The notes beneath the pieces are model-generated. The model was not told the origin of the DNA. It did not search any database and was given only the letters and a program-made list of their open reading frames with translations. From Oscillospiraceae bacterium (GTDB lineage Bacteria; Bacillota; Clostridia; Oscillospirales; CAG-272): a stretch of DNA of 56,107 bases. Shown one piece after another: positions 24,359-32,501 of this stretch (position 1 is the first letter of the stretch; the number at the start of each line of letters is the position of its first letter). Where the stretch lies: contig SVRM01000007.1 in assembly GCA_015064785.1 (NCBI GenBank), positions 1-56,107 of the forward strand, read 5' to 3'. Both the position numbers and the translations under genes were made by a program.

Positions 24359-25285
24359 TTATTTCTTTGCCATCTGACCGCGCTTGGCTTCATTGATGAT
24401 GACAGCGGAGGCGGTGGAGACGTTGAGAGAGTTGACATGACCGTACATCGGGATGGAGACGATGAAATCGCAGGTATCTTTCACGAGACGCGAAACACCC
24501 TCACCCTCCGATCCGAAGACCAGCGCACAGGGGTTATGATAATCGACATCATAATACGGTGTACCGCCGGCCTCTGCGGCGTAGGTCCAGATGCCGCGTT
24601 CTTTTAAGTCTGCGATGGTCTGCGCAAGGTTGGTGACCTTGGCGATTGCCATATGCTCAACCGCTCCGGCGGATGCCTTGGTGACGGCAGGGGAGACACC
24701 GACGGCGTGACGCTTGGGGATGATAATGCCGTGTGCGCCGGCACCTTCTGCACAGCGGATCATGGCACCGAGGTTGTTGGGGTCATTGATGTTGTCCGCG
24801 ATGATGATGAGCGGCATCTCCCCGCGCTCCTCCGCAATGGCTAAAATGTCCTCGACGGAGCAGTATTCCTTCTGTGCTGCCATGGCGACAATGCCCTGAT
24901 GCGGAAGTCCGCAGGCGTAAGCATCGAGCTTCTGACGTTCGACCTCCAAAACGGGAATCTTGCGCTCAATCGCCTGTGCGACGAGCATAGTGATCGAGCC
25001 TTCCCGGTCACCCTTGCGGACAAAAATCTTATCGACAGCGCGTCCGGATTTCAAAAGCTCCCGAACGGCGTTTCTGCCGACAACGGCACCGTTGGTCTCA
25101 TCCGCTGCACCGGCTAAAGCCGCGTCGAATTCCGCATCGCCGAGCGGCGCTGTGCTGAATTCCGCCGCATCGTCGGCAGATGCAGGCCGCGGTTTTCTGG
25201 TATATCCGCTGTTGTTCTGACCGTGGTACGGTTTGCCGCCGCGCGGATTGCGGTTGTTGGGTTTATAAGAATTGTTATTTTTCAT
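24359..25285 (-). CDS. rlmB: 23S rRNA (guanosine-2'-O-)-methyltransferase RlmB (TrmH/SpoU family)
   Basis: The 308-residue protein has a low-complexity Asn/Gly/Arg-rich N-terminus (about 65 residues), a substrate-binding domain (VVGRNAVRELL onward), and the SPOUT knot. The knot is seen as ADNINDPNNLGAMIRCAE (motif 1, about 170), ALVFGSEGEGVSRL (motif 2, about 260) and IPMYGHVNSLNVSTASAV (motif 3). It methylates a ribose in 23S rRNA using SAM. The Arg/Asn-rich N-terminal extension is unusual and may aid RNA binding. It is probably co-transcribed with the gene at 20915, which follows after 51 bases. Confidence 0.93.
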   Translation of the reverse strand: MKNNNSYKPNNRNPRGGKPYHGQNNSGYTRKPRPASADDAAEFSTAPLGDAEFDAALAGAADETNGAVVGRNAVRELLKSGRAVDKIFVRKGDREGSITMLVAQAIERKIPVLEVERQKLDAYACGLPHQGIVAMAAQKEYCSVEDILAIAEERGEMPLIIIADNINDPNNLGAMIRCAEGAGAHGIIIPKRHAVGVSPAVTKASAGAVEHMAIAKVTNLAQTIADLKERGIWTYAAEAGGTPYYDVDYHNPCALVFGSEGEGVSRLVKDTCDFIVSIPMYGHVNSLNVSTASAVIINEAKRGQMAKK

Positions 25286-25339
25286 ATGCTGTCTTTCATA
25301 ATTTGTTCATAATTTTGAGGATAGAGTATTCCTTATTTT

Positions 25340-25368
25340 ATTATATCACAACTTGTCGGATTTGTATA
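25340..25368 (-). promoter_or_regulatory. promoter of rlmB
   Basis: On the minus strand TATACA (25363-25368) and TATAAT (25340-25345) are 17 bases apart. The surrounding 110 bases resemble 26765-26880. Confidence 0.65.
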
Positions 25369-25435
25369 GTCATATTTTCAAATATTTACAGGAAATTTAC
25401 GGAAATTTGTAAAATCTGAGCGTTTTGACAAAGAT

Positions 25436-25465
25436 GTAGGGACAGGCGTCCCCGACTGTCCCTAT
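25436..25465 (+). repeat. REP palindrome
   Basis: GTAGGGACAG, loop GCGTCCCCGA, CTGTCCCTA. It lies 34 bases beyond the 3' end of the RAYT remnant. Confidence 0.85.
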
Positions 25466-25727
25466 TTAGCAATATGACATATATATATAATGAGTGTTTT
25501 ATCGATCAGAATATAAATCATCGTAATACCATCGCATCGGATTTTCATAGATATATCGGATATGCTTTTCATAATCCTCACGATTGCGAATGATATGATC
25601 AAAGGCTCTTTCCTGCCAAATATTGCATCCGTATTCTTTATTGCAAAACCGTTTGAATGTCGATAGAAATTGCGAAAATGTGCTGTTTGCTTTCTCCGTC
25701 CTTGTCATTGTCCTTGTCCTTGTCATT

Positions 25728-25800
25728 GTAGGGACAGGCGTCCTCGACTGTCCCTGTGACAAGGAACTTGTTACGTCAGGCGTTGTCCCCGACTGTCCGT
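25728..25800 (+). repeat. two REP copies inside the RAYT gene
   Basis: A full REP at 25728-25757 (GTAGGGACAGGCGTCCTCGA plus CTGTCCCT) is followed by an ACAAGGAACTTGT hairpin like the one in the 39-bp units at 2853. A degenerate REP half follows (GGCGTTGTCCCCGACTGTCC, about 25777-25796). They sit exactly where the RAYT frame is lost. Confidence 0.8.
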
Positions 25801-25984
25801 TATCAGGTGCGCAAACTTGTCCCGTTTCCCTTTGATAAATAACAAAAGATGGATGTGATTCGGCATAATCACATAATGCTCAACGGACAAATGCTCGTAA
25901 AAGTCGTTTAATTGTTTTATATATTTTTCGGCAATTTTTCCGTAGGCTGTCAATTCGATTTTGGCGCGGTCGATGAGGGGAGGG

Positions 25985-26025
25985 CAGGGACAGTAGGGGA
26001 TAAATCCCCGGACGCCTGTCCCTAC
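25985..26025 (-). repeat. long REP variant inside the RAYT coding region
   Basis: On the minus strand GTAGGGACAGGCGTCC is followed by an extra hairpin GGGGATTTATCCCC and then TACTGTCCCT. The same long variant recurs at 26932-26965. Confidence 0.85.
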
Positions 26026-26159
26026 AACACGCGAGAGGATACATTTTCTGTTTTCGGTACATATTGTGATGAAATATACGCCGACTGTATTATAATCAAA
26101 CGTCTTCAGTCGAGGTGTTTTTCTGTTTTTGAATTCATCCATATTCATCACCGGTGATA

Positions 26160-26726
26160 TTATAATATTGATTGTTTAGAATTAAGTTCCTTTATCAGAC
26201 CTTCTGTAGTATAAAAATATGCAAAAGAAACACGGTCGCCGCTTGAAATTTCAATGATTTCATTGTTACGAATACGGGAAATTATCATACCTTTACTGAG
26301 CGTCGGTGATAATAAAAAACACGGTTTGATTTCGATGTATCCTTGAGAAGATGGAAGAAAATTGTTGAAATTGATGTATGTGTGTGTTTTCGATTTGTAT
26401 TTCGTTGCATAAGCAATTGATGGAAGTAAAGAAAAGGATAAATCCTTTATGTAATATGTGTTATTGTCACCAAAACGGAGATGCTTTTTTGGGGAAAAGA
26501 AGCCGAAAAGTTTGATGGAATAGATACATCGGTTGGTTTTAATATACATGTCATTGCTGTATCCGTTGATATTTTTGAAAAGTGAATACCAACGGTGAAG
26601 TTTCATTTCAGCACCGATTTTTTTAGATAATTTTCGTAATCTGAATAGCAAAAAAATGCGCGAGATAATAAACCTGAATATCGGTAAAAGAACTGCTATG
26701 AACAGGAGCAATATCACATATTTCAT
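26160..26726 (-). CDS. hypothetical membrane-anchored protein
   Basis: The product of about 188 residues has one N-terminal hydrophobic helix (KYVILLLFIAVLLPIFRFII). A basic segment follows (RLRKLSKKIG), then a mainly beta-predicted soluble part rich in Lys, Tyr and Asn. Base composition is clearly AT-richer than the neighbours, which suggests transfer. AAAAGGATGAG favours the ATG at 26726 over one overlapping the ribosome site at 26738. I recognise no family. It sits eight bases upstream of the RAYT remnant on the same strand and is enclosed by similar sequences at 25330-25465 and 26765-26905, so it may be a passenger of that unit. Confidence 0.6.
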   Translation of the reverse strand: MKYVILLLFIAVLLPIFRFIISRIFLLFRLRKLSKKIGAEMKLHRWYSLFKNINGYSNDMYIKTNRCIYSIKLFGFFSPKKHLRFGDNNTYYIKDLSFSLLPSIAYATKYKSKTHTYINFNNFLPSSQGYIEIKPCFLLSPTLSKGMIISRIRNNEIIEISSGDRVSFAYFYTTEGLIKELNSKQSIL

Positions 26727-26764
26727 CTTGTGTCTCATCCTTTTCTGAATAATACATATGGGTC

Positions 26765-26905
26765 TGTTCCTTATTTATTGTATCATATCTGATTGAACTT
26801 GTATAGTCCTTTTTCAAATATTTGCAGGAAATATTCGGAACATTGTGAAATTTTGAGTGTGACGGTAATCAATCATGTAGGGACAGATGTCCATGATTGT
26901 CCCTT
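26765..26905 (+). repeat. direct repeat of the 25330-25465 region, ending in a REP
   Basis: The two stretches share blocks such as TTCCTTATTT, TTGTATAGTC, TTTTCAAATATTT and CAGGAAAT in the same order, and both end in a GTAGGGACAG palindrome (here 26877-26905, with a diverged loop). The RAYT remnant and the AT-rich gene lie between them. The repeat also contains the likely promoter of the gene at 26160 (TATACA, 17 bases, TACAAT on the minus strand). Confidence 0.6.
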
Positions 26906-26931
26906 ATTTCAATGCAGACACAGGGACAGTA

Positions 26932-27025
26932 GGGGATAAATCCCCGGACGCCTGTCCCTACAACACGTAAAAGAGGATATTTTCTGTTTGGAATTCATTC
27001 GTATTCATCACCGATTTCATGATAA
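26932..27025 (-). pseudogene. decayed second RAYT 5' end with REP
   Basis: This stretch repeats the long REP variant, the following CAACACG, and then TTTTCTGTTTGGAATTCATTCG. The latter matches the 5' end of the RAYT gene at about 26120-26160 (the MDEFKNRK region). Everything between residue 12 and the REP has been deleted; only about 14 codons could be translated. It shows that a second RAYT copy once stood here. Confidence 0.65.
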
Positions 27026-27027
27026 CA

Positions 27028-27060
27028 TAAAATCGGCAGAGGAACAATACCCCTGCCGAA
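27028..27060 (-). terminator. intrinsic terminator of the 1056-residue sigma-like gene
   Basis: On the minus strand TCGGCAG and CTGCCGA form the stem, followed by TTTTATG. Confidence 0.75.
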
Positions 27061-27070
27061 TTATATTTGA

Positions 27071-30000
27071 TTATGATTTCATTTCTGTCAGCGCCTTTGC
27101 ACGCGGAATGAAAGATTTGAACCGTTCTTCCTCGCGGACGCCGTTGAACCATTCCCAGCCCTGCTTTGCGGTCATGCCGTAGTAGAACAGATGCCGCTCA
27201 TCGGAGAACAGATACGTATAGTCATACGACAGCGGAACCGTCGAGCCGTCCGGCTGACAGATGCAGTTCCCGTCGCGCACGATGCGGGAGTCGCCCCAGA
27301 TCAGCGGATTACCAAGCTCCAGCTGTTCTCCTGCGGGAATCGACAGCCATTGTTCCATCGGCGCAAAGGACTTTTCAAGCCACTCGTAGCCTTCCTCGTT
27401 TCTGCCGCAGCCGAACAGCGCACAGGCAAGCCGGAACGCCGTTGACGCATAAAGCCCAAGCCATCCGCGCGGGACCGTACCGTCACCGTTCAAGCCCTCG
27501 AGCAGCTCCAGCCGATATTTGTTCCACGCAATCGCCTGCTCCGGTGCACCCCAGTAACGGCTCGGTCTGCCAAGGAAATGCAGAAACAGCAGGATGTTGT
27601 TGGTGGCGTGCATCGCGCGGGATTCGTCGTGCTTGCCCTCGTTCCACAGCCGCGCCTCGGTCTGCTCTCTGTCAATGGAGGAATATTCCGTGATGCGGTC
27701 GGGCTTGCGGCGGACACCGGTGCGGTTCTCAAAGATGACCGTCGAGCCGTCCGCGTCGGTGACATAGGTGTATTCCACGCCGGAGACGTAGCCGTCGGTC
27801 AGATCGAGTGCTTCATAGCGGCGGACAAAACCGTCACCGAGCGGCTGATAGCCCTGTCCTGTACCCGCATAGGAGACAAGCTCATAGACCACCGTTCCGT
27901 TACCGGCGTTGCTGTTTTCCACGCGGACAATGCCGATGCCGGGCGCAAACGTGTAGTTTTTCTTGCCGCCGCGGTAGTCCATGCCGTCTGAAAAACCTTG
28001 TGTATCGATACACACGCGAAGGCAGTTCTCAAAAGTACCTGCCGCCGTTGTGACCGTGCCTGCATCCTCGCAGACAAGGGCGGTGTGGAGGGGCGTGCCG
28101 TAGCGCATGTAACGGAGATCGTGCGTCGTGCCGGGAGTCCAGTCCTCAGACCAGATACAGCCGCAGTCGTCTTTCAGAATACCGAGCATGTCGTTGTACA
28201 GAAGCTGATGGGCTGCTGTGGTTTCGATGTTTTTGAGCTCAAACGACCAGCGGAAATTGCCGTCGAAGCTGATCTTCTGTCCCCCCTCCGTGTGTTTTGC
28301 TGTATTGCGCGCAAAGAAGTTCCAGTGTCCCGTGACCTTGGTGTCGGGGGTGAATGCGGGATTGGTGTCCATGACGCGCTGTGCCACGTCACACGCGGCG
28401 GCGGTGTGCGCAATCTCCACCGGCGTTTTTGCAAGTGCTTTGGCGCACTGCATAAAATGGGTGACATCCTGTATATGCTCCCCGTCCCAGTATTCATTTC
28501 TGACCGCCGAGATCATGTCAAGCCAGCTGTTCTCGTCATACGACAGCCGCACAAGCGACCATGTCTGTGCCAGCAGTGCGCGTTCGTCATCGGCCCAGGA
28601 AACCGTGACACGGTTGGAATGGTCCATGACAGAGGGCGCGTATTCCGTTGTGTACTCCCATGTGTTGCCTGTGACAAGCGGCAGATATCCGTCACCGCGG
28701 ACAGCATACGAGGACAGATTCCGCACCTCGCAGATGCCGTCATAATACCGCTCCTGTCTGACAATACCGACATTCGGTGCGTAATAGCTGACAACGGTGT
28801 CCTCCGTGCGGCGAACCTGCCAGACCTGACAGTGCGCAAATGCACCTGCGGGAACGGTGACCACAGCATTGTCATCCACCAGTGTCAGCGTTGTGCCGTC
28901 GGAGCCGGTGCGGCTCTGCCCGACGGTCAGTGTGGGATCGGTGAAACAGCCGTCACACCACGACGCATTGCGGTAAATGAAATCCGCGTCAAGGTCTGCC
29001 GAACAAAGCAGTCCTTTTCCGTACCAGTTTTCCTGATAGCGGCAGGGTTTGTTGTCCTCAAGGCGAATTTCCAGCGCACCGGCACGCATACGGTAGGTCT
29101 TTTCCGCTTTTTCGCGGTATCCGTCAAGATACATCTGCTCCATCGTCCTGGCCGCGCTGGCAAAGGTGTGCCAGAAATCATCCACACCGGACAGGTGCAG
29201 GGCATGGTCGAGTGCGTCAATGGCGTTTTCAGATTCGTTTTCCTCCGAATAGACCTCACCGAGCCAGAACCATTCTCTGGCAAGTGCAAGCGGATAGCCC
29301 TCGGACTGGAGCATCGGAATCTGGACATTTTTCATAAAGTCGATGCGGTTGGCACCAAAACGTTTCTGATCCTCGGTCGAGACGATGAACGCCATGACCT
29401 CGTCGTTGTGCCCGCGCACCGCCGCTTCTTTGATGCGGGCAAACAGTGCGTCATTCTTGGTACCGGGAATCCACCACCAGCCGCGCATCAGTACATCCGC
29501 CATCGCACTGTATTTTGTTTTCTCCTGGGTATCGCAGGATTCGGGCAGCTCGTCAACTGCTGCAAGGGTTTCTCGGTAAATGGCTTCAAAGCCGTTTTTG
29601 TTGTTTTTGTACTGCCAGCGCTTGAGTTCTTCCACTTTCTTCATCACGCGGCGGGTTAGCGTATCATTCATCGTTTCATTCATTGCACAAAGTTCTCCTC
29701 TGATTCGTTTTCGTCCGTCGTGCAGCTGCCATTTGACCGTACCCTCCGATACGTTCAGCCGTCCGGCAATTTCGCTGACCGACAGCTCCTCAAAATAATG
29801 CATCCGGATCACCTCGCCGACCCGCTCGGGCATCTTGGACACGGTGTTCCGCAGAGATGCCGACGCTTCGTTTGCCAGCGCACGGACCTCGGGGTTTTCG
29901 TCTGTGTCTTCAGACAGAACCCCCTCAAGCTCGTCCAGCGGCAGATAGGTGCGGTACCGCACGATCATGTTTTTGGCGCAGTTCCGGGCGATTTTGCAGA

Positions 30001-30226
30001 CCCACGCGCCGAACTTGTCCGGCTCACGCAGGAGGTTGAGCTTCATCCATGCGGTGATGAAGGCATCCTGTGCCGCATCCTCGGCAAGATACAGGCTGTG
30101 GAGCACCGTATTTGCCGCCGCAATGACTGCCCGCTGGTAACGGATGACCAGCGATTCATAGGCATTCTGATCGCCTGCCAGTGTCAGCAGGACGAGGGTT
30201 TCATCGGTGGTGACGTGATCTTGCAT
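27071..30226 (-). CDS. ECF sigma factor fused to a very large C-terminal region
   Basis: The product of about 1050 residues starts with complete ECF sigma regions. Region 2 spans about 15-90 (DETLVLLTLAGDQNAYESLV, DAAQDAFITAWMKL). Region 4 spans about 130-185 (VGEVIRMHYFEELSVSEIAG, LNVSEGTVKWQLHDGRKRI). The following 860 residues have no membrane helix. A helical, TPR-like part spans about 330-390. Two related beta-rich modules follow, each with a pattern like AGTFENC ... PGIGIV ... YELVSY ... GYQPLGDG. A further helical region ends the protein. AAAGGAACC lies just before two adjacent ATGs; the second, at 30226, has better spacing. No anti-sigma gene is near. It may be a one-component sensor-sigma protein, which is inference. 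Confidence 0.8.
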   Translation of the reverse strand: MQDHVTTDETLVLLTLAGDQNAYESLVIRYQRAVIAAANTVLHSLYLAEDAAQDAFITAWMKLNLLREPDKFGAWVCKIARNCAKNMIVRYRTYLPLDELEGVLSEDTDENPEVRALANEASASLRNTVSKMPERVGEVIRMHYFEELSVSEIAGRLNVSEGTVKWQLHDGRKRIRGELCAMNETMNDTLTRRVMKKVEELKRWQYKNNKNGFEAIYRETLAAVDELPESCDTQEKTKYSAMADVLMRGWWWIPGTKNDALFARIKEAAVRGHNDEVMAFIVSTEDQKRFGANRIDFMKNVQIPMLQSEGYPLALAREWFWLGEVYSEENESENAIDALDHALHLSGVDDFWHTFASAARTMEQMYLDGYREKAEKTYRMRAGALEIRLEDNKPCRYQENWYGKGLLCSADLDADFIYRNASWCDGCFTDPTLTVGQSRTGSDGTTLTLVDDNAVVTVPAGAFAHCQVWQVRRTEDTVVSYYAPNVGIVRQERYYDGICEVRNLSSYAVRGDGYLPLVTGNTWEYTTEYAPSVMDHSNRVTVSWADDERALLAQTWSLVRLSYDENSWLDMISAVRNEYWDGEHIQDVTHFMQCAKALAKTPVEIAHTAAACDVAQRVMDTNPAFTPDTKVTGHWNFFARNTAKHTEGGQKISFDGNFRWSFELKNIETTAAHQLLYNDMLGILKDDCGCIWSEDWTPGTTHDLRYMRYGTPLHTALVCEDAGTVTTAAGTFENCLRVCIDTQGFSDGMDYRGGKKNYTFAPGIGIVRVENSNAGNGTVVYELVSYAGTGQGYQPLGDGFVRRYEALDLTDGYVSGVEYTYVTDADGSTVIFENRTGVRRKPDRITEYSSIDREQTEARLWNEGKHDESRAMHATNNILLFLHFLGRPSRYWGAPEQAIAWNKYRLELLEGLNGDGTVPRGWLGLYASTAFRLACALFGCGRNEEGYEWLEKSFAPMEQWLSIPAGEQLELGNPLIWGDSRIVRDGNCICQPDGSTVPLSYDYTYLFSDERHLFYYGMTAKQGWEWFNGVREEERFKSFIPRAKALTEMKS

Positions 30227-30389
30227 CATGGTTCCTTTCACTGGGTTTCATTGTGTGTTTTGAGCGCTCTTGACTGTTAGACAAACCATGGGAGGAAAAG
30301 GTTGGGTGATGAATGAAAATTTTTGGAAAAATGGGAATTGAGAGGTGTGTTTCAAGGCTCTCTCTGTGAGGGAGGCTTTTGAAAGAAAT

Positions 30390-30605
30390 GGGACTGTTGC
30401 ATTTAGATCAATGTGTCAAAAACTCCCTCCGTCTCACCGAAGGTGAGCCACCTCCCTCGGCAGAGGGAGGCTTATTTTAGGCTCCCTCTAACGCATCAAT
30501 CCAGGGATTGATGCCGGGAGCTGGCAAAAAAAAGACGCTTCTGCGTCTTTTTTTTGACTGAGGGAGTTATCATTTGCTCAATGATTTTTCAAATGCAACA
30601 ACCCC
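30390..30605. mobile_element. MITE-like palindromic element, copy 2 (inverted)
   Basis: The element is bounded by GGGACTGTTGCATTT (30390-30404) and AAATGCAACAACCCC (30591-30605). Inside are AACTCCCTCCGTC, CCTCCCTC/GAGGGAGG, CTCCCTC, the AAAAAAGACGC/GCGTCTTTTTT hairpin (about 30532-30555) and CTGAGGGAGTTAT. The order is reversed relative to copy 1 at 4808-5002. It contains no frame and ends six bases from the stop of the ankyrin protein gene, for which its hairpin probably serves as terminator. The rest of 30242-30389 holds nothing recognisable. Confidence 0.75.
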
Positions 30606-30611
30606 ATTGGA

Positions 30612-31859
30612 TTACAGATACTTTTTGAGAATACCGAGCATTGCCTGATTGTCATCGGACAGCGGCAGGTTGGGTGCCAGCGCAGTGACGATGTCGTGTG
30701 CCGTATCGTCGGGAAGTGCGGCAAGGAGCAGCTGCATCGCGATGCAGTCGTTCTGTGCGGCGGCAAGATCAATGGAATGCAGACCCCGCTTGTCACGGCG
30801 GGTCGGATCACCGCCGGCGGTCAAAAGGGATTCCAGCATCGCAGGCATCCGGTGACGGCAGGCGCAGAGAAGCAGCGGCGTGCGGTTGTTTGGCGTGTCG
30901 ACGGCATCGGGATTGAAGCCGTGCGTGAGCAGAAACTGCATCGCCGCATGATTGCCCGTCCGGACATGATGGTGTCCGACGGTGTAATACATCGGATGAC
31001 GCAAAAATTCGCGCAGCTCCAGCGGCCGCTCGTACAGATTGAACAGCACGGACAGGCAGTTGACATCTCCTGCGAGAAGCAGATAGTGGAACAGGTTCTG
31101 GATGCGCTCACCGAAGCCGTCTATGGTGATTTCGGTGAACTTTTCCTCCTCCTGCAAGGTCGGACGAAACCGGGCAAGCAGTCCGGGGAACGCCAGCAGC
31201 AGGCGGGACAGCAGAACGTGACTGCCGCAGGAGATGATGGAAGCAAGCAGTGTCGTGAGTGTGTCGGGGACATCTTCTCCCGCATCCTTCATCAGACGGT
31301 CGAAGTATTTGCCGCAGAATTCCAGCGCACATTGCCACGGAGCGGTGCGGTCATCCCATTCCGGCTGAATCATGCAGTCTGCAATCGTAACGCCGGTGAC
31401 ATCGGGAACGAAATAGTCGTCAAAGGTCAGATGCTCTGCCGTGTCGGGATCACACAGGGTGCCGTAGGTCATCGGATCAAAGGAAAAGGGCGATTCCTGC
31501 TCCAGATACAGCTGCGTACCGGCAATGCCGAACTTGTCCTTGGCGTCCAGATACAGCTGCTTTGAGCCGACGACGATGAACCGACCGGTGTACGGGTCAA
31601 AGTAGACGGCGGCAGCCTGCTGTTCTGCGTCATTTTTCAGCCGTGGCAGAATTTTCGCATAATAGACATCGACAAACGACTGCGGCGGGACACGGAGCAT
31701 TTCTCCGTCACGGCAGTTTTCGTCCGCGATGGCATACGGAAACGCCAGAATCTCTCCGTCCGCGCGGTACAGATAACCGATCCGCGGCTTGATGAGATGA
31801 TTGCGCGACGCGGGATAACGGCGATGCGGTTCGCGCCGGAAACGGACATACGATTTCAA
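30612..31859 (-). CDS. ankyrin-repeat protein with unassigned N-terminal domain
   Basis: In the 415-residue protein, residues about 255-415 contain ankyrin-type helical repeats (HHVRTGNHAAMQFLLTHGFN, NNRTPLLLCACRHRMPAMLE, KRGLHSIDLAAAQNDCIAMQ). They usually mediate protein binding. The first 250 residues are not recognised; they look like an alpha/beta cytosolic domain. A TTG start at 31859 is inferred from AAGGAGAATCTGTC directly upstream. It is probably co-transcribed with the cyclophilin gene, 25 bases upstream. No effector-type signal is seen. Confidence 0.75.
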   Translation of the reverse strand: MKSYVRFRREPHRRYPASRNHLIKPRIGYLYRADGEILAFPYAIADENCRDGEMLRVPPQSFVDVYYAKILPRLKNDAEQQAAAVYFDPYTGRFIVVGSKQLYLDAKDKFGIAGTQLYLEQESPFSFDPMTYGTLCDPDTAEHLTFDDYFVPDVTGVTIADCMIQPEWDDRTAPWQCALEFCGKYFDRLMKDAGEDVPDTLTTLLASIISCGSHVLLSRLLLAFPGLLARFRPTLQEEEKFTEITIDGFGERIQNLFHYLLLAGDVNCLSVLFNLYERPLELREFLRHPMYYTVGHHHVRTGNHAAMQFLLTHGFNPDAVDTPNNRTPLLLCACRHRMPAMLESLLTAGGDPTRRDKRGLHSIDLAAAQNDCIAMQLLLAALPDDTAHDIVTALAPNLPLSDDNQAMLGILKKYL

Positions 31860-31884
31860 GACAGATTCTCCTTTTCGGGTGAAA

Positions 31885-32355
31885 TCAGATCAGTGTGACC
31901 TTTTCCATGGTCATGTCGATGCGCGGACGGTCCATACCGTCGGTTGCGACAGAGGCGATGCGGTCAACAACCTCCATACCCTCAACAACATGACCGAATG
32001 CGGCATACTGACCGTCGAGGAACGTTGCGTCAGCGTGGCAGATGAAGAACTGAGAAGATGCGGAGTTGTAGCGCTGGGAACGTGCCATCGAGATGACGCC
32101 GCGCTTGTGGGAGAGGGGGTTATTGATGCCGTTGATCTTGAATTCGCCCTTGATGTTTTCGTCGGAACCGCCCATGCCGGTGCCGGTCGGGTCGCCGCCC
32201 TGAATCATGAAGCCGGCGATGACACGGTGGAAGATCAGACCGTCGTAGAAGCCCTCGGAAACGAGCTTTTCAAAGTTTGCGCAGGTGATGGGAGCAGCCT
32301 CAGGGTTGAGCTCAATTTTGATGATGCCGCCGTCGGACATTTCGATTTGTACCAT
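31885..32355 (-). CDS. cyclophilin-type peptidylprolyl isomerase
   Basis: The product of about 156 residues has the short bacterial cyclophilin pattern: APITCANFEKLV, FHRVIAGFMIQGGDPTGTG (catalytic Arg and the FMxQGGD strand), GVISMAR, SASSQFFICHAD (the SQFFI strand) and AFGHVVEGMEVVD. It catalyses cis-trans isomerisation of Xaa-Pro bonds in the cytosol; no signal peptide is present. AAAGGAGAAAC supports the start at 32355; upstream in-frame ATGs lack a site. It has its own promoter and leads into the ankyrin protein gene. Confidence 0.94.
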   Translation of the reverse strand: MVQIEMSDGGIIKIELNPEAAPITCANFEKLVSEGFYDGLIFHRVIAGFMIQGGDPTGTGMGGSDENIKGEFKINGINNPLSHKRGVISMARSQRYNSASSQFFICHADATFLDGQYAAFGHVVEGMEVVDRIASVATDGMDRPRIDMTMEKVTLI

Positions 32356-32401
32356 TGTGATGTTTCTCCTTTTCATAGGGTTTGTTTTGTTATTTTCTAT
32401 T

Positions 32402-32429
32402 ATTATACCATAAAATCGGGAATTTGCAA
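32402..32429 (-). promoter_or_regulatory. promoter of the cyclophilin/ankyrin operon
   Basis: On the minus strand TTGCAA (32424-32429) and TATAAT (32402-32407) have a 16-bp spacer. Confidence 0.7.
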
Positions 32430-32451
32430 GGGGATTTCGGATTTCCCTCCG

Positions 32452-32493
32452 AAAAATACACGGGATGCCGCAGGTCTTTTTTGCAGCATCCCG
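32452..32493 (-). terminator. intrinsic terminator of the BlaI-BlaR1 operon
   Basis: On the minus strand CGGGATGC and GCATCCCG form the stem with extra GC pairs inside, followed by TGTATTTTTC. Confidence 0.8.
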
Positions 32494-32501
32494 TTGCAGG
32501 A

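Larger units (their letters stand above)
25499..26151 (-). pseudogene. REP-associated tyrosine transposase (RAYT, Y1/IS200-like), broken
   Basis: Two frames on the minus strand make one RAYT. The 5' part (26151-25771) has the family start (RLKTFDYNTVGVYFITICT) and the HUH metal motif MPNHIHLLLF. The 3' part (25762-25499) has the FKRFCNKEYGCNIWQERAFD and HIIRNREDYEKHIRYIYENP blocks that follow in intact members. They are in different frames, separated by a stop and by two REP-like palindromes (25728-25800). Another long REP copy (25985-26025) is inserted in frame near residue 45 and adds about 15 codons. RAYTs are single-strand transposases thought to move REP sequences. The interruption means this copy is inactive unless frameshifting occurs. 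Confidence 0.85.

Noticed and set aside
27998..29659. 553-codon frame antisense to the 1056-residue sigma-like gene
   Set aside because: It is a shadow frame with no start signal; the minus-strand gene has sigma motifs.
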